A DNA stretch of 64,000 nucleotides from an uncultured Allomuricauda sp. GTDB taxonomy: Bacteria; Bacteroidota; Bacteroidia; Flavobacteriales; Flavobacteriaceae. The first letter of the stretch is position 1. Every line of letters begins with the position of its first letter. The notes beneath the pieces are model-generated. The model made no database searches. It was not told where the DNA came from and worked only from the letters and a program-made list of their open reading frames with translations. Position numbers and translations under genes: made by a program. Of this stretch, positions 1-7,824 are shown piece after piece. Location of the stretch: assembly GCF_947501165.1 (NCBI RefSeq), contig NZ_CANMUU010000006.1:17640-81639 (forward strand), given 5' to 3'.

Positions 1-1183
1 AAAACTTATCCTCAGAAAGCATACCATACTCAATAACCACTTTAATATCGTTCCACTTTTGCTCAAAATCCTCGCGGTTGTTTTTGAAAAGGGATGTTAA
101 TTTGTCCGCTACCTTTCTGGTGATATATGAAGATATTTTTTTGACCGCTCCATCTGCTTGCAAATAAGAACGCGACACATTCAAAGGAATATCCGGTGAA
201 TCTATAACACCTCTTAACATAGTTAAGAATTCAGGAACTATTCCTTCTACATTATCGGTTACAAAAACCTGATTTTGGTATAGTTGAATCCTATCCTTCT
301 GAACGTTGAGGTCATTGGTCAGTTTTGGAAAATATAGAATACCTGTCAAGTTGAAAGGATAGTCTACATTTAAATGTATGTTGAACAAAGGCTCCTCAAA
401 TTGCATGGGATACAGTTCTCTGTAGAAGGACTTGTAGTCTTCCTCATTTAAATCATTGGGCTGTTTTGTCCATGCTGGGGTAGGATTGTTGATAATGTTG
501 TCCACCTCCTGTGTTGGTGCCGGATCTTCCTCTTTTGCATCTTCTGGTTTGGGCAGAGTTTCTGTTTTAGTTCCAAACTTGATTGGAATGGGCATAAACT
601 TGTTATACTTGGTAAGTAGCCCCTGTATCTTGGAGTCTTCCAAAAATTCTGTGGAATCTTCAGCCACATGCAGAATAATCTCCGTTCCTCTTTCTGCCTT
701 TTCCGTTGGTTCCAATGAAAACTCTGGAGAACCATCACAAACCCAATGTACCGCCGGTTCGTCCTTAAAACTTTTGGTAACGATTTCTACTTTGTCCGCT
801 ACCATAAATGCTGAATAGAAACCAAGTCCAAAATGACCAATGATTCCTGCATCTTTTCCTGCATCCTTATACTTGTCCAAAAACTCTTCAGCACCTGAGA
901 AAGCAACCTCGTTGATGTATTTTTTTACTTCATCCTCGGTCATACCAAGTCCTTGGTCAATAATATGAATACGTTTATTATCCTTATCAACCTTAACTTC
1001 AATCATAGGGTTTCCATATTCCACTTTGGCCTCACCAATGGAAGTAAGGTGTTTTAGTTTAAGGGTAGCATCCGTAGCATTGGATATTAGCTCCCTTAGA
1101 AAAATTTCGTGATCACTATAAAGAAACTTCTTGATTAGAGGGAAAATGTTTTCTACCGAAACATTTATTTTACCTGTTGCCAT
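1..1183 (-). CDS. htpG: Molecular chaperone HtpG (Hsp90), C-terminal part cut off by window edge
   Basis: ATP-dependent cytosolic Hsp90 chaperone. The reading frame begins with ATG at 1183 and stays open to base 1, giving about 394 residues of a family that is usually 620-650 long, so the C-terminal dimerisation domain is outside the window. The N-terminal GHKL ATPase signatures are visible: the helix containing LRELISNATDA, the DxGxG-like IIDQGLGMT box, and GHFGLGFYSAF forming the ATP lid. The middle domain follows with LYFPKL and RIQLYQNQVFV. The gene is monocistronic as far as can be seen, divergent from the small RNA candidate and TetR gene. Identity is certain; only completeness is limited. 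Confidence 0.97.
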   Translation of the reverse strand, partial: MATGKINVSVENIFPLIKKFLYSDHEIFLRELISNATDATLKLKHLTSIGEAKVEYGNPMIEVKVDKDNKRIHIIDQGLGMTEDEVKKYINEVAFSGAEEFLDKYKDAGKDAGIIGHFGLGFYSAFMVADKVEIVTKSFKDEPAVHWVCDGSPEFSLEPTEKAERGTEIILHVAEDSTEFLEDSKIQGLLTKYNKFMPIPIKFGTKTETLPKPEDAKEEDPAPTQEVDNIINNPTPAWTKQPNDLNEEDYKSFYRELYPMQFEEPLFNIHLNVDYPFNLTGILYFPKLTNDLNVQKDRIQLYQNQVFVTDNVEGIVPEFLTMLRGVIDSPDIPLNVSRSYLQADGAVKKISSYITRKVADKLTSLFKNNREDFEQKWNDIKVVIEYGMLSEDKF

Positions 1184-1314
1184 TCTATAAATTATTTACT
1201 TTTTGACTTTTCTATGGACAAAAAAAATACCATTCACGCTAATATGACAAACTGGCACTTTATGGAATTTAACAGCTGTTTGTAAATTTTAACATCATTT
1301 TGTTTATTGATTAT

Positions 1315-1344
1315 TTTGAAAAGCTAAACAAATAGTTATATTTG
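1315..1344 (+). promoter_or_regulatory. Bacteroidota-type promoter for small RNA candidate
   Basis: A -33 element TTTG at 1315-1318 is followed after 18 bases by TATATTTG (1337-1344), matching the Bacteroidota primary sigma consensus TAnnTTTG. No reading frame starts close downstream; the predicted transcript start near 1349-1351 coincides with the base of a hairpin. Confidence 0.6.
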
Positions 1345-1348
1345 TAGT

Positions 1349-1450
1349 GTTATAGAAAATTGCTATGAACTAGTATACTATAACGAGTTTGTTTATTTAT
1401 TGGTTAGGTTGTTGAGAACGCACTTTCGCCCGAAAGTGCGTTTTCTTTTT
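1349..1450 (+). ncRNA. Candidate intergenic small RNA of about 100 nt
   Basis: This sits in the 305-base gap between htpG and the TetR gene. A full promoter ends at 1344, and a strong intrinsic terminator closes at about 1450, leaving a transcript of roughly 100 nt. The 5' end can fold through a perfect 7-bp pairing, GTTATAG at 1349-1355 with CTATAAC at 1378-1384, and the 3' end is the terminator hairpin. No convincing open reading frame is present between them. The class is not recognised; it could also be a terminated leader of the downstream TetR gene, although that gene seems to have its own -7 element at 1484-1491. Confidence 0.45.
1414..1450 (+). terminator. Rho-independent terminator
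   Basis: A perfect 12-bp inverted repeat (1417-1428 with 1431-1442, core CGCACTTTCG) with extension to 1414/1445 is followed by a T-rich run to 1450. It ends the small RNA candidate. Confidence 0.8.
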
Positions 1451-1483
1451 CTTAAATCCCTATTTAATCTGTTCCAATAATTG

Positions 1484-1491
1484 TATTTTTG
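1484..1491 (+). promoter_or_regulatory. -7 promoter element for the TetR/ABC1 operon
   Basis: TATTTTTG fits TAnnTTTG. The expected transcript start (about 1497) lies downstream of the in-frame TTG at 1489 and upstream of the ATG at 1513, which supports the latter as the start. No clear -33 element was found. Confidence 0.45.
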
Positions 1492-1512
1492 TTTAAACAT
1501 AAATCTGAGACT

Positions 1513-2169
1513 ATGGCAAGTGGAACATCAAATAAATTAAGTGAAGAGAAGATTATAGATTGGTTTATGGATACGGTGTTGGAACATGAGGTGGTACCTA
1601 AATCAATTTATAAGTTTTGTAAAGCAAACAAGATTAAGGAGGAAGAGTTCTATCATTTTTTTGGCTCCTTTGAGGGATTGCAACAAGCGATTTGGGAACG
1701 TTTCTATGAAAGTACCGTTAGTGTAATGCAGAAAAATGAGCAGTATGATGCCATGACCAACGAAGAAAAGATGCTGACTTTTCTCTTTACTTTTTTTGAA
1801 AACCTTACTCTGAATAGGAGTTACGTGCTTTTTGTGTTGAAGCATCATAAGAATACCATGGAAAATCTCGCTCAATTAAAAGGCCTACGAAGAAACATAA
1901 AGGATTTTGCCACTGGACTAATAGATGAACGCAATAGTGAAAAGAGTTTAAAGATTTTAAAGCAGAGTCCACAGCTGTTTTCTGAAGGGGCATGGATTCA
2001 GTTTTTGTTTTTATTGAAATTTTGGATGGATGATACTTCTGCTGACTTTGAAAAAACCGATATCGCCATAGAAAAATCGGTAACTACCATCTTTCAGGTG
2101 TTTGATAATAATTCCCTTGAGAAAATAATAGACTTTGGGAAATTCCTTTACAAAGAAAATTTTGCCTAG
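1513..2169 (+). CDS. TetR-like transcriptional regulator
   Basis: A 218-residue protein whose N-terminal 50 or so residues resemble a TetR helix-turn-helix (a helix around EKIIDWFMDTVLEHE, then KSIYKFCKANKIKEEEFYHFFGSFEGL, the position where TetR proteins carry the recognition helix and the F/YYHFxs-type turn). The C-terminal part is all-helical and probably the ligand and dimerisation domain. It is 3 bases upstream of an ABC1-kinase gene and presumably co-transcribed with it. The ATG at 1513 was chosen over the upstream TTG because of the -7 element at 1484-1491. Family assignment is reasonably sure; the ligand is unknown. Confidence 0.75.
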   Translation: MASGTSNKLSEEKIIDWFMDTVLEHEVVPKSIYKFCKANKIKEEEFYHFFGSFEGLQQAIWERFYESTVSVMQKNEQYDAMTNEEKMLTFLFTFFENLTLNRSYVLFVLKHHKNTMENLAQLKGLRRNIKDFATGLIDERNSEKSLKILKQSPQLFSEGAWIQFLFLLKFWMDDTSADFEKTDIAIEKSVTTIFQVFDNNSLEKIIDFGKFLYKENFA

Positions 2170-2172
2170 CCT

Positions 2173-3483
2173 ATGAAGACATTGGATAGTATACCCACCA
2201 GTAAAATTGAAAGAGCTGGTAAGTTGGTGAAAACAGGGGTGAAGATAGGGGGAAACTATGTCAAATATTACGGCAAAAAGCTTGTAAACCCAGAGGTTAC
2301 CAAGGAAGAACTCAACGAGAATAATGCAGAGGATATTTATGATGGCTTAAAAAGTCTAAAAGGGAGTGCCCTGAAGGTAGCTCAGATGTTGAGCATGGAA
2401 AAAAACCTTTTGCCCCGCGCCTATGTGGAAAAATTTTCACTCTCCCAGTTTTCTGTACCCCCATTGTCAGCTCCCCTAGTACGAAAAACCTTCAAAAAAT
2501 ACTTGGGTAAATACCCAGAAGATATCTTTGATTCTTTCGAAAAAGATTCTATCAACGCGGCAAGTATAGGTCAAGTTCATAAGGCCAAGAAAAATGGTAA
2601 GGAATTGGCGGTCAAGATTCAATATCCTGGTGTTGCCGAGAGCATAAGCAGCGATTTAGCTTTGGTAAAACCAATTGCCACTAGGATGTTTAATCTTAAG
2701 GGTAAAGATTCTGAAAAGTATTTCAAAGAGGTCGAAAACAAATTGGTCGAAGAGACCAATTATATTTTGGAATTAGAGCAAAGCGAGGAAATTACCCAAG
2801 CCTGTTCCATTATTCCGAATATTGAATTTCCAAAATATTACGAAAATCTCTCCAGTGAACGTATTCTTACTATGGACTGGATGAAAGGAAAGCATCTGAG
2901 TGAGTTTGCTAAAACTGATTTTGATGTTAGCACAGGAAACTCATTGGGTCAAGCCCTTTGGGATTTTTATATGTTCCAAATCCATAAGTTGCGGAAAGTT
3001 CACGCAGACCCGCATCCGGGTAATTTCTTAGTGAGTTCTAGCAATACCTTAATTGCTATAGATTTTGGGTGTATCAAAGAAATTCCAAATGAGTTTTATG
3101 AACCTTATTTTGAATTAGCCAAGGAGGAGAACATAAGCAATGATGCCATATTTATGGAGAAATTGTATGAATTGGAGATTTTAACGCCAACCGATTCCAA
3201 AGAAGAGCTTGAATTTTTCAAAGCGTTGTTTAAGGAAATGCTCACTTTGTTCACTTCGCCCTTCAATAAAAAAGAGTTTGATTTTGGCTCTGATGACTTT
3301 TGGAACAGGATTGCCGATTTGAGCGAAAGATATTCCAAGGATGAACAGATACGAAAAATGAATGGAAACAGAGGTTCCAAACACTTCTTGTATATGAACC
3401 GTACTTTTTTTGGGCTCTACAATTTATTGCATGACCTCAAAGCGGTGGTACAAGTAAATGATTTCCGGAAATTTTTAAACTGA
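2173..3483 (+). CDS. ABC1/AarF/UbiB-family atypical kinase
   Basis: A 436-residue member of the UbiB/COQ8 atypical kinase-like family. Visible signatures: the KxGQ-like segment K68-V-A-Q71, the alanine-rich nucleotide loop AASIGQVH (129-136), the catalytic HADPHPGN (277-284) and the metal-binding DFG (297-299). In proteobacteria the family supports ubiquinone synthesis, but flavobacteria make menaquinone, so the role here is more likely in isoprenoid-lipid handling; this is inference. The KxGQ motif is KVAQ here, a variation in the family-specific N-terminal extension. It follows the TetR-like gene by 3 bases and converges on the S9 peptidase gene with only 4 bases between stop codons. Confidence 0.9.
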   Translation: MKTLDSIPTSKIERAGKLVKTGVKIGGNYVKYYGKKLVNPEVTKEELNENNAEDIYDGLKSLKGSALKVAQMLSMEKNLLPRAYVEKFSLSQFSVPPLSAPLVRKTFKKYLGKYPEDIFDSFEKDSINAASIGQVHKAKKNGKELAVKIQYPGVAESISSDLALVKPIATRMFNLKGKDSEKYFKEVENKLVEETNYILELEQSEEITQACSIIPNIEFPKYYENLSSERILTMDWMKGKHLSEFAKTDFDVSTGNSLGQALWDFYMFQIHKLRKVHADPHPGNFLVSSSNTLIAIDFGCIKEIPNEFYEPYFELAKEENISNDAIFMEKLYELEILTPTDSKEELEFFKALFKEMLTLFTSPFNKKEFDFGSDDFWNRIADLSERYSKDEQIRKMNGNRGSKHFLYMNRTFFGLYNLLHDLKAVVQVNDFRKFLN

Positions 3484-3487
3484 CATC

Positions 3488-5965
3488 TTACCTGTCCTTA
3501 CCCAAGGTTTTTTTGGGTAGTAAGGGTTTATCAGTTTTTTGTTTTACATATTTCTCAAGCCATTGGTCTTGCTCCCATAGCAAGTGAAGAATACTTTCTT
3601 TCGCTCTATAACCATGACTTTCTTTAGGTAACATGACTAGTCTTACTGTTGCGCCAAGTCCTTTAAGGGCGTTGAAATAACGCTCACTCTGCATGGGATA
3701 GGTGCCAGAGTTATTGTCTGCTTCACCATGGACCAAAAGTAAGGGTGTTTTCATTTTATCGGCATGCATGAAAGGTGACATAGTATAATAAACTTCCGGA
3801 GCTTCCCAGTAGTTTCGCTCTTCACTCTGGAAACCGAAAGGTGTCAACGTTCTGTTATAGGCACCACTTCTAGCGATTCCGGCCGCAAACAAATCAGAAT
3901 GTGAGAGCAAGTTGGCCACCATAAACGCGCCATAACTATGACCGCCAACAGCAACTCTGTTTCTATCTATATATCCCATTTCATCCACCGCATCAATCGC
4001 TGCTTTGGCATTGGCCACTAGTTGCTTTCGAAAGGTATCATTGGGTTGCTCATCTCCTTCACCAATGATTGGGAAAGCGGCATCGTCCAATACCGCATAT
4101 CCTTTGGTGACCCAATAAATTGGTGAGCCCCAAAATGGATACGTAAACTCATTTGGATTTTGGGTATTCTGAGAGGCACTGTTCTTGTCCTTAAACTCTC
4201 TTGGGTATGCCCAAAGAATCATGGGTACCTTTTCTTTGGATTCCTTTTTATATCCAACTGGTAAATAAAGGGTGCCGTTCAGTTCCAACCCGTCGTCCCT
4301 TTTATAGGTAATCACTTCTTTATGTACATCTTGCAGGCTTTTGAACGGGTTTTCAAAATTGGTCAACTGCACTGGACCTTTTCGTTTGACCAAACTCTTG
4401 TAATAGTAGTTTGGATATTCGTTGGAAGACTCAATTCGAACCAGCAATTCATCTTTCTCAGTATTATAATCCACCAGGTCTTCCTTTTTACCTTCTAGTT
4501 TTGAAGTGTATAATCGGGTTTTTTCCAAGGTGGAAAGGTCCATTTTATCAACAAAAGGAAACTGGCCTTCTTTGGTAAAACCATCTCCTAACAAATAGAC
4601 ACTGTTGCCATCCATAGCCAGAACATCGGTACCATACTTGTTGCGTTTAGTGACAAAAGAACCAGGGTCGCTATATACATCTTGATAGTTTCTGTCCTCT
4701 ATAATCTGCGGCTCTTTTGAAGGATTTGAAGGGTTAAAAAGATAGCCTTTAAGATTTCTGGTATTCCACCAATAATCATAGGCAATTGCCATATTTTCAT
4801 TGCCCCATTCAATCTGATAATACCTATTCTTTAATTTAAGAAGGCTTTTACCTTGGTCATTGAATGGTGCCTCAAGCTGAAATACTTCATCCCGATATTC
4901 CACTTCATTTTCTGGGTCACCTCCATCCAAGGCCTGCACATAAATAAGAGATGCTGCTTTGTCATCACGCCAAGAAACGGAACGCATCCCCATACGAACT
5001 GCCATAAATCCTTTGGGCAAATCTTCAATTAGTGGTACTTCCAATAAGTTGGATACCAAGGTGCCATCCGAGTTGTATATGTTGGTTTTGGAGGGGAAGC
5101 GATAGTAGGGTACCAAATAGGAGAAAGGTTTGTCTACATGGGTAACCATCACATAGTTGCCATCTGGCGAAAAACTGATGTTGCTATACATGGCTGCCTC
5201 TTTCCATTTGGTCATACTCCCATCGAGTCCAACTTTGAAGAGTTCGGAACGTGCCAATTGTTCAAAATTGAATTCGTCATTGGGGTTTTTCAATAAATCT
5301 TGATACGTTCTATTCTGTGCTTTTTTTCCATCATTGGAAGAAATGGTAGGACCGTTGGGTACGGCTTCGGACACATTAACCAATTCTTGTCGGTCATTGG
5401 GTAGCATTTTCACTAAAACAGACTTTCCATCCTTAAACCAATTGATTACGTCTCTCATATTGGCATTTACATTGGCGTTGGTCAATCGGGTAACTTCAGC
5501 TTTTTTCAAATCCAATACCCAGATTTCAACTCCTTTGGAAGTTGTATTCGTTACTGCTATCATAGATTGGTCTGGCGACCAATTAAAGTTGGCCAAACGT
5601 GGATTTTCTGGGAGGTTCTTTACCTGAATCACTTCATCACCGCCAATTTCCTGTATTTTGATGTTGTTGTAATAATTGGTTCGACTGCCAATATTGGTTT
5701 TTGGATTTATCCGTAGGCCTGCCAAACGCAGTTCTTTTTCCGAAAGCTCGGCTATACTCTTGTAGTAATCCCTGTATAACAAAACCATATACTTGCCATC
5801 ATCACTAATACGAACCGAAGGAGCCAAAGGAGCATCTACAAGCTCTAAAATTTCTTTTGAGGGCTTCTGGTAGGTGAGCTTTTCTTGTGAAAAACCAATC
5901 GTGCCTATTAAAAAAAGCAATAATAGTCCTGTATGTTTCATGATGTTCATTTTAGCGTTCTGCAT
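3488..5965 (-). CDS. Secreted S9-family (prolyl oligopeptidase-like) serine peptidase
   Basis: An 825-residue peptidase with an N-terminal signal peptide (hydrophobic stretch GLLLLFLIGTIGF, cleavage likely before Q of SQEK). The first 500 residues form the beta-propeller region typical of S9 enzymes, and the C-terminal alpha/beta hydrolase domain has the nucleophile motif GGHSYGAF (Ser677), Asp750 in HGEADNN and His784 in KESHGY. The hydrolase part (for example FWGSPIYWVTKGYAVLDD) recalls the glutamyl endopeptidase branch known from chloroplasts and Bacteroidota; substrate is not provable here. Starts at ATG 5965 or, equally plausibly for the signal peptide, ATG 5941. A near-consensus TACTTTTA (-7) lies at 5982-5989 on the same strand. 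Likely periplasmic peptide degradation. Confidence 0.92.
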   Translation of the reverse strand: MQNAKMNIMKHTGLLLLFLIGTIGFSQEKLTYQKPSKEILELVDAPLAPSVRISDDGKYMVLLYRDYYKSIAELSEKELRLAGLRINPKTNIGSRTNYYNNIKIQEIGGDEVIQVKNLPENPRLANFNWSPDQSMIAVTNTTSKGVEIWVLDLKKAEVTRLTNANVNANMRDVINWFKDGKSVLVKMLPNDRQELVNVSEAVPNGPTISSNDGKKAQNRTYQDLLKNPNDEFNFEQLARSELFKVGLDGSMTKWKEAAMYSNISFSPDGNYVMVTHVDKPFSYLVPYYRFPSKTNIYNSDGTLVSNLLEVPLIEDLPKGFMAVRMGMRSVSWRDDKAASLIYVQALDGGDPENEVEYRDEVFQLEAPFNDQGKSLLKLKNRYYQIEWGNENMAIAYDYWWNTRNLKGYLFNPSNPSKEPQIIEDRNYQDVYSDPGSFVTKRNKYGTDVLAMDGNSVYLLGDGFTKEGQFPFVDKMDLSTLEKTRLYTSKLEGKKEDLVDYNTEKDELLVRIESSNEYPNYYYKSLVKRKGPVQLTNFENPFKSLQDVHKEVITYKRDDGLELNGTLYLPVGYKKESKEKVPMILWAYPREFKDKNSASQNTQNPNEFTYPFWGSPIYWVTKGYAVLDDAAFPIIGEGDEQPNDTFRKQLVANAKAAIDAVDEMGYIDRNRVAVGGHSYGAFMVANLLSHSDLFAAGIARSGAYNRTLTPFGFQSEERNYWEAPEVYYTMSPFMHADKMKTPLLLVHGEADNNSGTYPMQSERYFNALKGLGATVRLVMLPKESHGYRAKESILHLLWEQDQWLEKYVKQKTDKPLLPKKTLGKDR

Positions 5966-6177
5966 TGAGAATAGTTACCTTTAAAAGTACAATAAATCCT
6001 TCATTTCAATGATCGTTTATGGTTTATGAGCTGCTAAAAAAAGTATGAAGCCTCCAATATGTTGTGGATTTGAAAATTGTTTTTGGTTTTTTTCAGGAAT
6101 CTGCAAAGAATATTAGTTAATTTACCCAATATTGAGAACTATAGAACCAAAATTGTAATACAATAAAGGAAGAGATT

Positions 6178-7185
6178 ATGTACAATTCAAAAATAGCTGG
6201 ACTCGGATACTATGTACCCGAAAACGTGGTGACGAATGACGATCTTTCCAAAGTAATGGATACCAACGATGAGTGGATTCAAGAACGGACGGGGATCAAA
6301 GAAAGAAGACATGTGGTTCGAGGTACGGATACGACCACATCCATGGGAGTTAAAGCCGCAAAAATAGCTATCGAGCGCGCTGGGATTGATAAGGATGAAA
6401 TTGATTTTATAGTATTTGCTACGTTAAGTCCGGACTATTATTTTCCCGGACCTGGTGTTTTGGTGCAGCGAGATTTAGGAATTAAAACGGTTGGAGCTCT
6501 AGATGTTCGGAATCAGTGTTCTGGATTTGTTTATGCTGTTTCCGTAGCAGACCAGTATATAAAAAGTGGTATGTACAAGAATATCTTGGTCATTGGCTCT
6601 GAACTACATTCCCATGGTTTGGATATGACTACGCGAGGTAGGGGGGTTTCGGTGATTTTTGGTGATGGTGCAGGTGCTGCTGTTTTAACACGAGAAGAAA
6701 ATACCAGTAAAGGGGTACTTTCCTCACACCTACATTCAGAAGGTCAACATGCCGAGGAACTTTCATTAATAGCTCCCGGAATGGGGAAACGATGGGTCAC
6801 TGATATCTTGGAGGAAGAAGACCCAGAAGATGTTTCTTATTTTCCTTATATGAATGGCCAGTTCGTTTTTAAGAATGCGGTGGTTCGCTTTAGTGAAGTA
6901 ATCATGGAAGGTCTGCAAAAGAACAATTTGGGGCCCGGTGATATCGATATGCTAATTCCTCATCAAGCCAATCTGCGTATTTCTCAGTTTGTTCAGAAAA
7001 AGTTTGGTCTTTCAAATGATCAAGTATTCAATAATATCATGAAGTATGGTAATACCACTGCGGCCTCAATTCCTATTGCGTTGACTGAAGCTTGGGAAGC
7101 GGGTAAAATAAAAGAAGGGGATTTGGTTGTATTGGCTGCCTTTGGTAGTGGATTTACTTGGGGCAGCGTTATTATTCGTTGGTAA
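6178..7185 (+). CDS. fabH: 3-oxoacyl-ACP synthase III (KAS III)
   Basis: Condenses acyl-CoA with malonyl-ACP to start fatty acid synthesis. The 335-residue chain has the thiolase-fold catalytic triad: Cys114 in QCSGFVYA, His262 in IPHQAN and Asn292 in YGNTTAAS. The GDGAGAAVL motif and the C-terminal FGSGFTWGS match the family, with length typical (310-340). A purine-rich AAAGGAAGAGA precedes the ATG. Unlike the housekeeping fabH, which usually sits beside rpmF/plsX or accB, this copy is paired with a flavin-nucleotide-binding protein whose ATG directly abuts its stop (TAAATG). It may therefore be a second FabH with a distinct starter unit such as a branched acyl-CoA; this is inference. Confidence 0.93.
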   Translation: MYNSKIAGLGYYVPENVVTNDDLSKVMDTNDEWIQERTGIKERRHVVRGTDTTTSMGVKAAKIAIERAGIDKDEIDFIVFATLSPDYYFPGPGVLVQRDLGIKTVGALDVRNQCSGFVYAVSVADQYIKSGMYKNILVIGSELHSHGLDMTTRGRGVSVIFGDGAGAAVLTREENTSKGVLSSHLHSEGQHAEELSLIAPGMGKRWVTDILEEEDPEDVSYFPYMNGQFVFKNAVVRFSEVIMEGLQKNNLGPGDIDMLIPHQANLRISQFVQKKFGLSNDQVFNNIMKYGNTTAASIPIALTEAWEAGKIKEGDLVVLAAFGSGFTWGSVIIRW

Positions 7186-7728
7186 ATGGGAAGGCAACTT
7201 GACCAATTAACCCAACCTTTAATTGATTTTATCCAGAACCAAAAGCTTTTCTTCGTCGCTACCGCCATGGAAGGAGGACGTGTCAACGTTTCTCCAAAAG
7301 GATTGGATTCACTCAGGGTCATTGATGAAAAAAGGGTGATTTGGCTTAATCTTACGGGCAGTGGCAATGAAACGGCCATCCATTTAAACAATAAGAACAG
7401 AATTACCCTGATGTTCTGTGCTTTTGAGGGCGACCCTATTATTCTAAGACTATACGGAACAGCAACGTCTTTTAAAAAGGAAACAGACTTTTGGAAAAAA
7501 AATATCTCTCTCTTTCCAAAAATACCAGGAAGCAGACAGTTGATTGATGTTGAAATAGACAAAGTACAGGTCTCTTGTGGTATGGGTGTTCCCTTAATGG
7601 AATACAAAAAACAACGCCAATCTTTGGTCGATTGGGCCGAGAATCAAGGTGATGAAGGCCTCAAAAAATATTGGCAAAAGAAAAATACAACTAGTATTGA
7701 CGGATTTACGGATTCGTTTGAACCATAA
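7186..7728 (+). CDS. Pyridoxamine 5'-phosphate oxidase-like flavin-binding protein
   Basis: A 180-residue split-barrel protein of the pyridoxamine 5'-phosphate oxidase-like superfamily. The N-terminal half carries the usual signature: a substrate-facing strand FFVATAMEGGRVNVSPKG, then VIWLNLTGSGNETAIHL, then ITLMFCAFEGDPIILRLYGTA. The C-terminus has the CGMGVPLMEY segment found in the COG3576-like members. Start codon overlaps nothing but touches the fabH stop, implying translational coupling. Cofactor could be FMN, F420 or haem; family alone does not decide. Ends just before a bidirectional terminator. Confidence 0.85.
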   Translation: MGRQLDQLTQPLIDFIQNQKLFFVATAMEGGRVNVSPKGLDSLRVIDEKRVIWLNLTGSGNETAIHLNNKNRITLMFCAFEGDPIILRLYGTATSFKKETDFWKKNISLFPKIPGSRQLIDVEIDKVQVSCGMGVPLMEYKKQRQSLVDWAENQGDEGLKKYWQKKNTTSIDGFTDSFEP

Positions 7729-7731
7729 AAT

Positions 7732-7770
7732 AAACCCCGCCTGATTCATCCGTCAGAACGGGGTTTTTAT
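7732..7770. terminator. Bidirectional intrinsic terminator
   Basis: AAACCCCG (7732-7739) pairs with CGGGGTTT (7759-7766), with an inner CTGA/TCAG pairing. T-rich tracts follow on both strands, so it can stop the fabH operon on the plus strand and the receptor gene on the minus strand. Confidence 0.8.
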
Positions 7771-7824
7771 GATAAACCTTGAGTGACTTACCAACCAACA
7801 CTCAAACAAGGAATATCACTTTTC

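Noticed and set aside
448..818. Open frames of about 96 and 120 codons on either strand within the left edge
   Set aside because: They are shadows of htpG, whose protein reads through this region with conserved Hsp90 motifs.
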